Source: Spirodela intermedia
Lineage: Eukaryota > Streptophyta > Magnoliopsida > Alismatales > Araceae
Assembly: GCA_902729315.2 (NCBI GenBank)
Contig: LR746264.1
Coordinates: 6,411,878 to 6,475,877 of the forward strand
Direction of reading: 5' to 3'
Length of the DNA stretch: 64,000 nt
Position numbers and translations under genes: made by a program. How positions within the stretch are numbered: the first letter of the stretch is position 1; each line of letters starts with the position of its first letter. Shown here one piece after another: positions 1 through 10,455 of this stretch. The notes beneath the pieces were generated by a model. The model did no database searches. It had not been told where the DNA came from and worked only from the letters and a program-made list of their open reading frames with translations.

Positions 1-360
1 AGCGGCGGTCCTCATCGCAGCGGGCCCCGTTTTCACCGGTGGGCTCGACTGGCAGAGGATGGGGGCGGTAATGCCGGGTGGGTCGATGCTGCCTCCGGTT
101 GGCTTCGGCTCCGTACCACTGCCGCGGTGGCGGTTGCACTCCATGTCTCCGCGGTGTGCTCCACCACCGCCGACATTGGCGGAGAGGGGTGGAGCGTCGC
201 GACCGTCTGGGGCGATAGGGCCTCGACGCGAGCGCCGCCTCCTGGGCCGACGAAGCGGTTCGTGGGAGGCGGTGATTCACCTCTTGATGCGCCGTTACAG
301 TAACCATTAGGGCGATGGATGTTTCGCCATGCGAACCGGCTCGCACGGATCGCGAAGACG
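1..360. other. GC-rich segment, no gene recognised
   Basis: This stretch is very GC- and CpG-rich and contrasts sharply with the AT-rich DNA that starts near 380. An 83-codon open frame at 59-310 (+) resembles no family I recognise and is proline/arginine-rich, as expected by chance in such DNA. It could be a leader or LTR part of the copia remnant that follows, or the end of a gene outside the window. Confidence 0.4.
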
Positions 361-929
361 GCCGCCCGGTGATGACGTCATATGATGTCGATTATTATAA
401 ATTATTATTAATAAATGTATATTTTTATTATTTTTTACGTGTTTTATTTATTATTTTATGTGTTCATTAGTAGCATATTGAGTTTAAATGTTCTAATTTA
501 TTGTCTATATCCATGTTATTGGTCTTTTTGAATTTTAGACAATAATTAGATATATGACATACAATATGCATTGGACTATCAAGATAGAATATTAATTTGT
601 TCAGTCTAATTGTAAAAATATACTGAATGCCATGTAATTATTCATTTAACTTGAGCAACTTGTGCTCCTCACCGACATGACACCAAGTAAGACTAATTAT
701 TTATATTGATTACATCAAGTAGATTTTAAATCTAATTTCTGATAGCATTCAACTTTGTCTTTAGATAAATGAGATTAATAATACTCACCAATGTGAGATT
801 GTTATGCTTATATCTAAATGAGTGAAATGATTGTATTTATTTATTAACTATGGAGAATGTAAGTACTCAATGGTACTATATTTCTTAGACTTTTATGTAT
901 GTGCAATTAGTTTTATTTATTAATATTCC
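361..929. other. AT-rich gene-free stretch
   Basis: Nothing codes here that I can recognise. The sequence leads directly into the copia gag remnant, so it may be decayed 5' gag or leader of that element, but no motif proves it. Confidence 0.4.
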
Positions 930-2335
930 TGAGACTTTTTTGGTCCATTACATCTTGTAGACATTACCAGTGAAATATGATCTTTTTAAGGTCTCTTATA
1001 ACACACATAAGGATGAATGGTCAATGAATGATATGATGATCAAGTGTGTTCAAGAGGAAGAAAGGCAAGTTGTTAGTCAACTGAACAAGATAAATATTGT
1101 GAATATGGTAAGTCACGGATCAAAAAAGCATTCATCAAAGGACAAGATGATCAAGAAATCTTCAGAGAAGAAGTACGAAGGAGGTGTGGCTAAAAGCTCC
1201 ATCTTTAAAGTTAAGTGCTTCTTCTACAAGAAACATGGTCATCTGAAAAAAGAATGCCTAAAGCACTAGGAATGGTTAATCAAACAAAATTCAGATAATG
1301 AGGTCTTTGTCATGAGTCATGAATCAAAATCTAGTTTTTGTTCCTAATTTGAGTTGGTGGATTGACTCAAGTGTCATTGTGCACATTTCAACCACCTTGC
1401 TGGGGTTTCTTATAAGGCGGCCTTAAATTGAGTGTGAATTGTATGTCGTATTTTAAAATCATAAGCATTCACACGTAAAGTTAGTGGGAAATTATATAAT
1501 TACTTTGAAGTCTTGAGAAACTTTATTTTTGAACTACTTTTATATTATATCATTTCAACGAAATTTGAATATGTTATCAAATTAGTTAAAGACAATTATC
1601 ACGTCATTCTTGATGCATGCATCAGGCATGTCTTTAACTAGAGAAAACATTCCCATTAGGATTGGTATAATTGGTAGATTATTTAAGCTTAATATTTCTT
1701 CTGAATATATTTTTCTAAATTGCTCGAATAAAAGGAATAGAACTTATGAGAACTCTATAATTTTGTGGCATAAGAGATTGGGACACATATCCAAAGGAGG
1801 GTGGAGAGATTAGTGAAAGAAGGTCTTTTAAGATCTTTAGACTTCATAAATCTTGATATATGTGTCAATTACATTAAAAAAATTTAATTAATACATTAAA
1901 AAAAAAGTCATAAAATGTGGGGCAACATTAGATTTGATTCATATACATGCTAGAAGTATTCTGTAATCTTTATTGATGATTATTCAAACTTTGTATATCT
2001 TTATCTTATACATGATAAATCTAAAGTCTTTGACATGTTCAAAGATTTTAAGAAAGAGGTACGGAAACAATTAAGAAACTATAAAAGTGTCAAATTAGAT
2101 AGAGGTGGAGAATACTATGATAGACACTAAGAAAGGACAAATGTTGGGACTATTTACGTTGTTTCTTAAGGAACATGACATAATATCTCAGTACACAATA
2201 CTAGGCAAGCCTAACATGAATGAGGTTGCAGAAAGATGAAACATTATGCTTAAAGAAATGGTTAAGGCTATGATGAGTTATTCTACTCTTCTAGTCTCAA
2301 TGTAGAGTGAAGCTTTAAAAGATAACTATGTATAT
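930..2335 (+). pseudogene. Ty1/copia retrotransposon remnant (gag, protease, integrase)
   Basis: This is a decayed copia polyprotein gene read in several frames. From 964 it encodes a gag segment (LPVKYDLFKVSYNTHKDEW) that ends near 1265 in a damaged zinc knuckle, CFFYKKHGHLKKEC, where the second cysteine of CX2CX4HX4C is tyrosine. Near 1354-1392 lies a protease-like WWIDSSVIVHIS, with the catalytic DSG changed to DSS. At about 1763-1796 is the pre-integrase motif LWHKRLGHISK. Near 1969-2010 the integrase core reads FIDDYSNFVYLYL, and near 2218-2300 a broken counterpart of the NGVAERRN...WGEALK segment follows. Stops and frameshifts occur throughout, and RT and RNase H are absent. The domain order protease-integrase identifies copia and not gypsy. 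No LTRs were paired with it with confidence. Confidence 0.85.
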
Positions 2336-2354
2336 TGTAAATAGGATTTATTTA

Positions 2355-2404
2355 GGGCAAAACTATAATATGGTTATAGAGTGTATTATATATATGTTTG
2401 CCCT
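2355..2404. repeat. Imperfect palindrome (MITE-like or RNA hairpin)
   Basis: GGGCAAAACTATA at the left and TATATATATGTTTGCCC at the right are near inverted repeats around a short loop. The segment lies between the copia remnant and the epoxide hydrolase relic. No target duplication was verified, so its identity is open. Confidence 0.35.
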
Positions 2405-2566
2405 TGGGGTTTCAACACAACATAACAACACAACTCATACAGAGACACTCCATTCATAGGAGAGAGGTTTTGATTGTGGGGATCGAACAGAAGAAAAGAG
2501 GAGAAAGATCATTAGACATTCGTCAATTTCCGCATTGATGACGAATATAGGTACGTCATATTCCAT

Positions 2567-2832
2567 CACCCCCTAGTCATTCCCCACGACAAACACCTGC
2601 GTCGTAGAGCTTTTTTATCTCTCGTGGAGTAGTTCTTTCTAGATTCGTCTTCTCGTTGGATGATTGAAGAGGAAGGGTGGGTTCCTTACACCTGGTCTTG
2701 GCCCAGGGCATCGACGAGGGCAATGAGGTCGCCGACAAGGTGAAAGATGGAGTATGCCTCCAAGGATGGTTGCGCGTCGGTGTCGCCGTAGTGGAGGTCG
2801 GGGGCGACGGCGTAGTAGCCGCGGGCAGCGAG
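2567..2832 (-). pseudogene. Soluble epoxide hydrolase gene relic (alpha/beta hydrolase fold)
   Basis: Read on the minus strand, 2832-2692 gives 47 codons without a stop: LAARGYYAVAPDL, then YGDTDA, then YSIFHLVGDLIALVDALG. This matches the segment of plant soluble epoxide hydrolases just before the catalytic nucleophile. It ends in CAG|GTGTAAGG, a good splice donor. A 95-bp intron (2597-2691) ends in GCAG, and the next exon starts VFVVGND at 2596. The nucleophile elbow, normally GHDWGA, has its His replaced by Asn and its Trp codon by a TAG stop, so the gene is dead. The retained intron shows it arose from genomic DNA, not from a processed mRNA. The usual RG between PDL and YGDTD is replaced by one His. 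A second relic of the same family in the same orientation lies at 42.69-42.85 kb. Confidence 0.82.
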
Positions 2833-2852
2833 ATGATGAAATCAAATATGTA

Positions 2853-3459
2853 GTGATAGTTACATGTTTTTATGCTTTAATTAATCATTTATATTTTCAC
2901 GGCATGGTAATTATTACTTATTTATGATTAAAATGAAATAAACATGCATTATTTATCTAGTCCTTATTTTGGATATTTATTGACTTGTGAACTAACCCCA
3001 CTTGATTCTTTTAAATCAAGTGGATTATTCTCACATTTTTCTTAGAGTTTTATTGAATTTCAGGACTTAGATAAATTGAATATTAAATGTGGAGAGAGGC
3101 AGTCAACCCATGTTCACGGGCCAACATGAAAGACCCAAATTTGAAATTAAGGAGAGACCACACATTGTGGGCTTCTCACTTTGAGAAATCAGGAACCCTA
3201 TTTATACTCTCTTCCTCCCTCATTTTAGAGCATCCCTGATTTTGTCCCAAACTCTATGTTGGCAGCCTTAGTGCAGCAGTTTCTTGGATCCACTCTCTCC
3301 TCTTTGAGTGTCAGGTTAAGTGAAGAAGCGGATCAGATCAACTGATTTGGAGGAAGAAAGAGATTCCTACCTTGGGTCAGAAATGATGTGACACTAGAGG
3401 AACGGAGTAATCTCTCAAAGATTTACCTTCCTCATTTGATTTCGCTGGCTTGATTATCA
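2853..3459 (+). mobile_element. LTR of a copia-type element (family L3), upstream copy
   Basis: The segment starts TGATAGTTAC and ends TGATTATCA. It is followed at 3460 by CTGGTGTGAGAGCC, close to the initiator tRNA-Met primer-binding site TGGTATCAGAGCC typical of copia elements. It carries a TATA-like CTATTTATACTC near 3199-3210 and a conserved 26-nt hairpin at 2998-3023. The same LTR family starts again at 63230, where the hairpin and its flanks (CTAACCCCACTTGA, TCTCACATTTTT) recur. The boundaries are read by eye. Confidence 0.6.
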
Positions 3460-3476
3460 CTGGTGTGAGAGCCAAG
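3460..3476 (+). other. Primer-binding site, tRNA-Met type (degenerate)
   Basis: CTGGTGTGAGAGCCAAG directly follows the CA end of the L3 LTR and resembles TGGTATCAGAGCC, the complement of the tRNA-iMet 3' end used to prime reverse transcription in copia elements and chromoviruses. Two or three mismatches suggest age. Confidence 0.5.
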
Positions 3477-3555
3477 ATCTAGTGCTTTTGAACGTCGCAA
3501 ACCACGCCCAAAATTTCATTCTGCAGCAAAAGTTACAGACGAAACATTCTACCGC

Positions 3556-3990
3556 TCACCGGTGCGTCATTGCCCATATGCCTGCTGCCTGCGCGCTCGT
3601 CCACCTGCTCGCTGACTGCTGCCCGCCTGCTGACATGTCACTGACCGCGTGACGCTCGCCGACGTGTGACTGCTTGCATACTGCTCGCAGGCGCGTCATC
3701 ACCCGTGCGCCGTTCTCCGGCGCATCATCGTCTGCACGACGCTCGCTGACGCGCATCGCCCGCGCGAGGCTTGCCAACGCGTCATCGCCATGTCACACTC
3801 ACCGACGTGCGACCACATGTGCACTGCTTGCAGGGGGTGTCACCGCTCGTGCACTGGTGCACTGTCGCCGGCATATCACCTTCGCGCTGCTCGCCGACAC
3901 GTCACCATCCGCACGCCACTCGCTGACGCATCACCGCCCGTGAGTTCATCGCCTGGGCGCTCGCGTGCCCGTCGCCGGTGCCGCCAGAGT
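3556..3990 (+). repeat. GC-rich degenerate tandem repeat, unit about 30 bp
   Basis: A short phrase of the type gcgtcatc-gcccgtgcg-gctcgctga recurs about every 28-34 bp, with GCGTCAT-like anchors near 3564, 3634, 3693, 3721, 3751, 3778, 3806, 3837, 3870, 3899 and 3928. Units differ at many bases, so the array is old. It lies in the leader downstream of the L3 primer-binding site and stops where the AT-rich array begins. The 69-89 codon frames across it are by-products of the repeat and the high GC content. Confidence 0.6.
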
Positions 3991-4042
3991 GCTGGCTAAG
4001 GTAAGGTTATTCTGATTTTAGGGTTTTCTTCTTGTTTAAAAA

Positions 4043-4345
4043 TACAATAAATTAAATAAAAAATAAAACATAAAAAATAAAAATAAAACATAAAAAATAA
4101 AAATAAAACATAAAAAATAAAAATAAAACATAAAAAATAAAAAATAAAAATAAAAATTAAAAAAAAATTAAAATTAAAAATACAAATAAAAATACAAATA
4201 AAAGTAAAAATAAAATAAAATAAAATAAAATAAAATAAAATAAAATAAAATAAAATAAAATAAAATGAAATGAAATGAAATGAAATGAAATGAAATGAAA
4301 TGAAATGAAATAAAATAAAATAAAATAAAATAAAATAAAATAAAA
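4043..4345. repeat. AT-rich microsatellite, (TAAAA)n and relatives
   Basis: Four near-identical units of TAAAACATAAAAAATAAAAA occupy about 4060-4150. They are followed by TACAAATAAAAA units and long runs of TAAAA and TGAAA pentamers (about 4210-4345). A shorter run of the same AAAAT pentamer stands before the matching sequence in the 3' LTR of gypsy-1 near 16630-16655, so the array sits inside or at the broken edge of that LTR. Confidence 0.85.
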
Positions 4346-4472
4346 ATAAAAAATCACTAAACAAATTCTCTGATTAATTCCTAGTTATACTTTGTGAGAT
4401 TAAATATTATAAATTTTTGTTGTTTAGTCTTGACTTTACAATGATTATTACCACACTTTCTAGATAATCAAT

Positions 4473-4490
4473 TGGCACCGTTGTTGGGGA
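4473..4490 (+). other. Primer-binding site of gypsy-1
   Basis: TGGCACCGTTGTTGGGGA lies just after the presumed LTR end. It is a C-to-T decayed form of the TGGCGCCGTTGCCGGGGA motif found at this place in Athila-type elements. A similar TGGCACCGTTGTTAGGGA begins the internal part of gypsy-4 at 58642. Confidence 0.7.
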
Positions 4491-4604
4491 GCCAATGTTA
4501 TTAGTTAGTGAATTTTATTTATTTATTTATTATCATTTTAACACTTATTTGAGTGCAAGAATATTTTATTTTTGATAAAGTTTTTCTTACTGTTCTGCCC
4601 ACTA

Positions 4605-6255
4605 ATGGTCAACACTAGGTCAAAGAAAGTAGATTCATCTACTAACATTTCAGAGGACATAACTAAAGCTACAATTGAAGAAATGGCTGATCAAAGAAAC
4701 AAAAATCCACCTCAACAAATCAGGAAGCAAACTATGCTTGAGAAGTGAAACCCAGCTAGGATTTTGAAGCAAACCAACTTCAACATCAATCTTCAAGAGG
4801 GAGTAGTCTTCAATTATGATAATGCTTTAATGAATTCTCTTCTTACATTTTATGGTTTATCTAATGATGACCCTCTTAACTTTTTAGATGAGTTTCATAT
4901 CATATGTTCTGCTCAAAATATTCCTAGACCTACAACTGAAAATTTAAAGATGAAGAAAGTGTGAATCGGAACAATCTGCCCTAAGTTAATTGAAGGTCCT
5001 CTTGATTGAAAGGCTTGTGGAGGTATGGGGATCAGATGATCTTTGTGCAATGGTCATACATATACAACCAACCATATGATGTATCTACTGACTTGCAAAT
5101 GCATGGGGGTTAAGCACAGAGCAACAACCTCTTAAGGAGTACTTTCCATCTAGTGTGCCGTATTTATATTCAAGAACAAAATGAAAAGCTAAAGAATGGT
5201 ATAAAAGTCTAGGAGTTGTTTTTGATGAGTGGATTGAACTTGAGAATAGATTTTTACAGAAATTTTATTCTTGGAAAGACATCTAGAAGAGAAATTCAAA
5301 AATTCAGCCAAATGTATTATGAATCACTTAGTGAAGGTTGGGAAAGATTCAAAACTTTGATAAGGAAATGTCCTCATCACAGAATTGAACTTTCTCAACT
5401 AGCTCAGATTTTCTATGATGGTCTAACAGATGCTCTAAGGAGTAGAGTTGATTTGGCTGCAGAAGGATCTTTCTATCATGCTTATGGGGATGAAGTTTAT
5501 GCTCTAATGGAGAAAATTACAGAAATTGATATGCAACATGCAGGTCTAAGGCAAAATGGGAGAACTATGAACCAAAGGCAAGGAGGAATTCTGAATGTTG
5601 CAGGAAGAGAGGATGAAGTGGAGAGAGATCAGACTAATCATAGCTTGAGAGAGACAAATAAGAAATTAGATGAATTGACTTCAGATTTGAACAAGGTACT
5701 TAATTCTAACTCTCCTCTCATTAAAGCTATTATTTGTTCTCTTTGTCATAGCAAAGATCATGAAGATGGATCTTGTAAAGAAGAAGAAGAGGTGAATGCT
5801 ATGGGGTACAACCAAGGGCAATGGAGTGGGCAAGGAGACCAAGCAAGTTCAAGCTACAACTATGGCCCCAAGGCTCAATTTAAGCGAAGGACAAATTATT
5901 ACCCTCCACAACCTCAACAATAATATTAAGCTCCACCTCACTATCAACCTCAACCTCCTCAACCTGCTCAAAATTCTGAATCTAATCAAAATGAATTTAT
6001 TTTGCAGATGATGGAACAATAAAAGAACATGATGATGAGCTTTATACAGGAGATGAAGAAAGAGATGATGAACGAGATTGACAACTTGAAGAGAGGGCAA
6101 CCAGACCAAGGAAGAGGTATGGGAGTTGAAATAAACTCCCATAAAGGTCGATTTCCAACTCAACCTCTTATAAATCCTAGAAATGTATCTTTTATTGATT
6201 GTGATGATGAATCTTGTGACATGATTTACGATGAGACAGATATTATGAGGAAGTG
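4605..6255 (+). pseudogene. gypsy-1 gag
   Basis: The frame starts at ATG 4605 (MVNTRSKKVD) and meets a stop at 4746. It resumes as LNFLDEFHIICSAQNIPRP, is lost near 4962, and continues in another frame at 5216-5923. The core there (SLSEGWERFKTLIRKCPHH, LAQIFYDGLTDALRSRVD) is the conserved retrotransposon gag domain. A complete CX2CX4HX4C zinc knuckle, CSLCHSKDHEDGSC, follows near 5736-5777, for binding genomic RNA. The Q/P/Y-rich tail and a coiled-coil-like MMMSFIQEMKKEMMNEIDNL run on to about 6250 with further stops. The reading frame changes near 6253 into the protease region. Confidence 0.8.
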
Positions 6256-7272
6256 AAAGCTCATGCCATTTCTAAGTTAAGAAGTGGCAAAGAACTTCCT
6301 AATCCTTATAAGAAGTTAGAAAAGGAAGAAATAAGGGAAAAGGTTTTGGAGAGAAATGAAGAGGAAGAGGCTCAAAATGAAAAGAAAGAGCCTCAACCCT
6401 TTAAGTATCAATCTCCTATTCTTTTTCCAAGTGTTTTGAATTTTTCTAAACCCTCATCAAATCATGAAACAAGAATGATTGAGGCCCTTAAGGGTCCAAC
6501 TATTATTTTTCATCTTGAAGATGTGCTTAAATGTGTTCCCCCTATCTCAAAATATGTTAAAAATGTTTGCACACCTAAGAGAACTCAAAGGAAGGTTCAA
6601 TTGTCTGAAAATATTAGTTCCTTTCTTTTGGATTCTATGCCTAAAGAAAAATATCCTGGAGCTCATTTTATTAAATGTGAAATCAATAGCATGCTTTTTC
6701 CTAAATCACTTTTAGATTCTGGAGTTAGTGTAAATCTTATGCCTAAAGTTTTATTTGATAAGTTTAAATTTAAGGATCTTGAGCCTATTTGCATAGATTT
6801 ATTAGTAGCTGATGGATCTGTGAGACAGCCACAAGGAAGACTCTTCCATGTACCTTCCATGTACCTTCCAAATTTAAGGATCTTGGTTAGAATTCAGCAA
6901 TGTACCTTCCATGTTGACTTTATTATGGCAGATATGAATGTGATTGAGAATTTTAGTCAATCGACTATAATTTTGGGTCAACCATTCCTTGCCATAGTAA
7001 AAGCAATCACAGATTGGGAAAAGGGAACTATTGAGTTAAAGGTTGGAGAGGAGAAAGTGGAATTAAATATGACTAAGTTCTTTGAAAATTCCAAAGGATT
7101 TCATAAAGAACTTGGTACATGTGAGCTCCTTGATGAGAATGATGAGGAACCAATAGGATATCTTCTTGAGATTCAGGATTTGAATCCAAAAGAAGATCCA
7201 ACTAATTCTCTTAGATTTAAAGGAGACCCTTTTCACCCAATTCTTGAACTAAACCATTGCCTTCTTCATTGA
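6256..7272 (+). pseudogene. gypsy-1 protease region
   Basis: The longest open stretch of the element, about 339 codons. It begins AHAISKLRSGKELPNPYKK, the usual link between gag and protease in this group, followed by an acidic/basic E-K rich segment. The retropepsin active site is LLDSGVSVNLMP (codons near 6710-6745), with the catalytic DSG kept and the usual A-S after it changed to V-S. A flap-like ILVRIQQCTFHVDF and the conserved LGQPFLA follow. A short duplication of CTTCCATGTACCTTCCATGTAC (near 6841-6865) breaks the normal spacing. It ends in TGA at 7270, before the RT. Confidence 0.8.
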
Positions 7273-7274
7273 AA

Positions 7275-8042
7275 TATACATTTTTGGACTCTAACCAATC
7301 ATATCCTGTTATCATTTCTTCAAGTTTAACCTATGAGTAGGAATATGATCTCTTGAAGGTTTTAAGAGATCATAAACATGTCATAGGCTGGACTTTTGAT
7401 GATATTAGATGGATATATTCTCATGTGTGTGAACATATAATTTTTTTAGAAGAAGGATCCAAGCCATGTAGAGAAAGTCAATGTAGACTAAATCCTCATA
7501 TGCTTGAATTCCTAAAAAAAGAAATTTTGAAATGGTTGGATGCTGATATTATTTATCTTATTTTTGATAGTACTTGGGTGAGTCCTATTCATATGGTTCC
7601 TAAAAAGTTTGCATTAACTGTTGAAATCAATGATAAAGGTGAAGAAATTCAAAAGAGATTAGTCACTAGTTGGTGAGTTTGCATTGATTATAGAAAAGTA
7701 AACTCTGTGACTAAGAAAGATCATTATCTGTTGCCTTTTATTGATCAGATTTTGGAAAAAATTTTAGGACAAAATTTATTTTATTTTCTTGATGGTTATT
7801 TAGGCTATAATCAAGTAAATATTCATCTTGATGATCAAGAGAAAATAACTTTTACATGTCTGGTAGGAACAAATGCTTTTAAAGAATGTGATTTGGGTTA
7901 TGCAATGCCCCTACCACATTTCAAAGATGAATGAATGTTATATTTTTTGACTTATGTTCTTGCAATTTACATTGAAAAAAACTTAGTTTTATGATGAAAA
8001 AAATTTCATTTTATGGTGCAAGGAGGCATAGTGTTGGAACAC
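7275..8042 (+). pseudogene. gypsy-1 reverse transcriptase, 5' part
   Basis: Reverse transcriptase decayed into pieces. It contains IGWTFDDIRWIYSHVCEH, STWVSPIHMVPKK, CIDYRKVNSVTKKDHYLLP (after a stop near 7675) and FYFLDGYLGYNQV. A frameshift follows, into FGLCNAPTTFQR near 7890-7925, and then a stop. The catalytic YxDD box is not present in recognisable form. The gene continues into KFHFMVQGGIVLEH just before 8043, where a reverse-oriented L1 solo LTR interrupts it. The protein sense resumes at 9750. Confidence 0.8.
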
Positions 8043-9749
8043 TAATATAACTTAGTCATTGTATAGTAAATCACACAAATTTAAAATTTATAAAACTAGA
8101 AAATAATAATAATTTAAAAATATTTATGAATAAATATATCAATTCTAATTTAATAAAACTTTCAAAAATAGTAGTAATTTTGAGGTTGATCACATGATTG
8201 TAATATAATATCGGGTAATTTTCAACTTTTTTCAAAGAATACAAGTTTTTATGAATTTTATACTAAGAAATAAAAATAAAAAATTATTTCAAATTCATGA
8301 AAAAGAGAAATAAGGGTGCATATGTCAGGATGACGTCAACGCTCGACAAATGCGAATTGGGTGAAAATAGAGTTTTATCTAGTGATTCTTACATAAGTAA
8401 TTACATATGATTTAATTGATCAAATTAAGATATGTAAAATTCAGAAGAATCGTAATTAAATGATATATAATTTGATAAATTTAAAGTACATAAATTATCA
8501 TTAAAAAAAGTAAAAAATAAGTTAAAAGTAAAAAACAGAGTTTTGGCATTGCAATGGCGATGCATTAAAATCTTGAGCGTTTGGGGGAGATCATCGTGTA
8601 GTGTCCATAGCTTCAAAGGCTCTCCTTAGATAAGGATGATGTGGACAATCTCTATATCTCTTTACAAAGTCTAGAGATTAATGAAATGGGCCATTGAATT
8701 ATCTTCGGCGACTGTCACCCGGTGGAGCAGAAAATGACAACTTTGTAGCTCTCCGGCGGTTGTCACCTGACGAAGAAGAGCTGGATGGAAGTGAGGCAGT
8801 TAAAGAGTTTCATCTTCATGTCTACATAATAAGAAGATACTCTTCATCACATCTGATACGCTCTTTAGAGGTGACAACTTATCTCCCAACAAATTGTCTT
8901 CTTTTCAACGATGACTTATTTGTCGATCAATCAGAGATAATTTATTTGATAGATTCACAATCCTTTTATCGCGAATCGTTTAACAATTTTAGTAACAATA
9001 CTCCTCAAATCGCGTTGATGAAATTTTTGCTGATGATCTAGCGATTCTGATGACTTAATCCTTCACTAACAATATACAAGAAAGTCAAGATAATCAAATA
9101 AAAATATGAGTTTTGGTTCTAGGAGGATTCGAACTTGTGTCGATTGTTTGCTTGCATGAGAGAGATTGAAATAAGTACTATAATACCTTTATTAAGTGAT
9201 GTCATCATGATATATATCTATTGTAACAAAAGAATAGTTTAGGTATTTAAAATTTCAAAAATATTCTAGGGAAGATGTGACTATTGATTTAATCCAAAAT
9301 CACTTGTGTGTTGAAGTTTTAGATAAATATATAGTAGTATCATATTTGGAAGTAATGAGTCCCTTTCTCCTATATGTACAATTATTCTTTGCCCTATAGT
9401 CGATTGCCTACCGGTGACGTGGAAGGAGAGTGACATACACATGCCCCCATTAGTCTTAGCCACTTGAGTCCTTGCTTGAGACTCCTAACTATACTTCCGA
9501 CCTGCTTGCAAGCTCAACTAACCAGCGGGTCCCCCCTTTTTGCTATATTTTTATTTTAATTTTTTATCTCAAAAATAGGACTATAAAAATCATATAAATT
9601 CATAGAAATTACATAATTAGTAAAATTTACATTAATCAACTAAAAACTATTTTTCATAATTTATTATAAATATAAGTCTATTTATCATGAGTCAAGGCTA
9701 AAAATATATTATTTACTAATTATTAACTCATGATAATGAAGACTTATCA
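8043..9749 (-). mobile_element. L1 solo LTR 'a'
   Basis: A 1707-bp copy of the L1 LTR in minus orientation. Read in reverse it starts TGATAAGTCTTCATTATC and ends TAAGTTATATTA, the transition-decayed form of TGAGTCACGTCA. It is flanked by AACAC (8038-8042) and AGCAC (9750-9754), a 5-bp target duplication with one change, inside the RT/RNase H part of gypsy-1. It keeps the 5' terminal palindrome and a damaged B-box-like motif. An antisense frame of 115 codons (8694-9041, +) is still open. This is one of the most decayed copies, so an early insertion. Confidence 0.88.
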
Positions 9750-10455
9750 AGCACAAAGTAAGGATAGGCTGGAGGTAGATAAAATCAAGATTGAGATAAT
9801 TAAAGATCTACCTCTTCCCATCAACCTAAAACAACTTAGGGGCTTTCTTGGCCACACAGATTTCTAAAGGAGGTTCATTCAAGATTTTGCAAAAATTTCT
9901 AGACCTCTCACTAACCTTCTTTCTAAAGATGTTGATTTTATTTTAGATGATAGTGCTAAAACTGAATTTCAAGAAAGAAAATAAGCACTCATATATGCAC
10001 CTATTCTTCAAGCTCTAGAATGGAGTTTACCTTTTGAAATAATGTGTAATGCTTTAGATTTTGCAGTGGGAGCAATTTTGGGGCAAAAGAAGGATAAGAA
10101 GCCCTTGGCCATTTACTATGCTGGTAAAATCTTGATTGATGCTCAACTTAATTATTCTATTACTGAAAAGGAGTTACTAGCTGTTGTCTTTAGTTTAAAT
10201 AAATTTAGGTCTTATTTACTTGGAAGTAAAGTAGTTATTTATTCTGATCATGTTGCTTTGAAGCATTTACTTAATAAGAAAGAAGTTAACTTGAGGCTAA
10301 TTAAATGGATTTTACTTTTACACGAGTTTGATATAGAGATCAAAGACAAGAAAGGTTGTGAGAATGTAGTTGCTGATCATCTTTCTAGGATTAATGTAGT
10401 AGATTCTTCACCTATTTATGATTCATTTCCTAATGAACATTTATTGAATATTTAG
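9750..10455 (+). pseudogene. gypsy-1 RT end and RNase H
   Basis: The polyprotein resumes after the solo LTR with LKQLRGFLGHTDF and ISRPLTNLLSKDVDF, the RT-RNase H connection, with stops near 9868 and 9982. RNase H follows as an intact frame at 10042-10455: [57 protein letters not shown] and [12 protein letters not shown]. The first catalytic Asp (DFAVGAILG), the Glu of TEKELLA, the Asp of YSDH and the Asp of VADHLSR can all be seen. Confidence 0.88.

Noticed and set aside
59-310. 83-codon GC-rich open frame at the window start
   Set aside because: No family features; long frames in several phases are expected in CpG-rich DNA.
2639-2845. 68-codon Arg/Pro-rich minus-strand frame
   Set aside because: It is a shadow of the epoxide hydrolase exon read in another phase.
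3996-4364. 122- and 66-codon Phe/Ile/Tyr-rich minus-strand frames
   Set aside because: Pure translation of the (TAAAA)n microsatellite.
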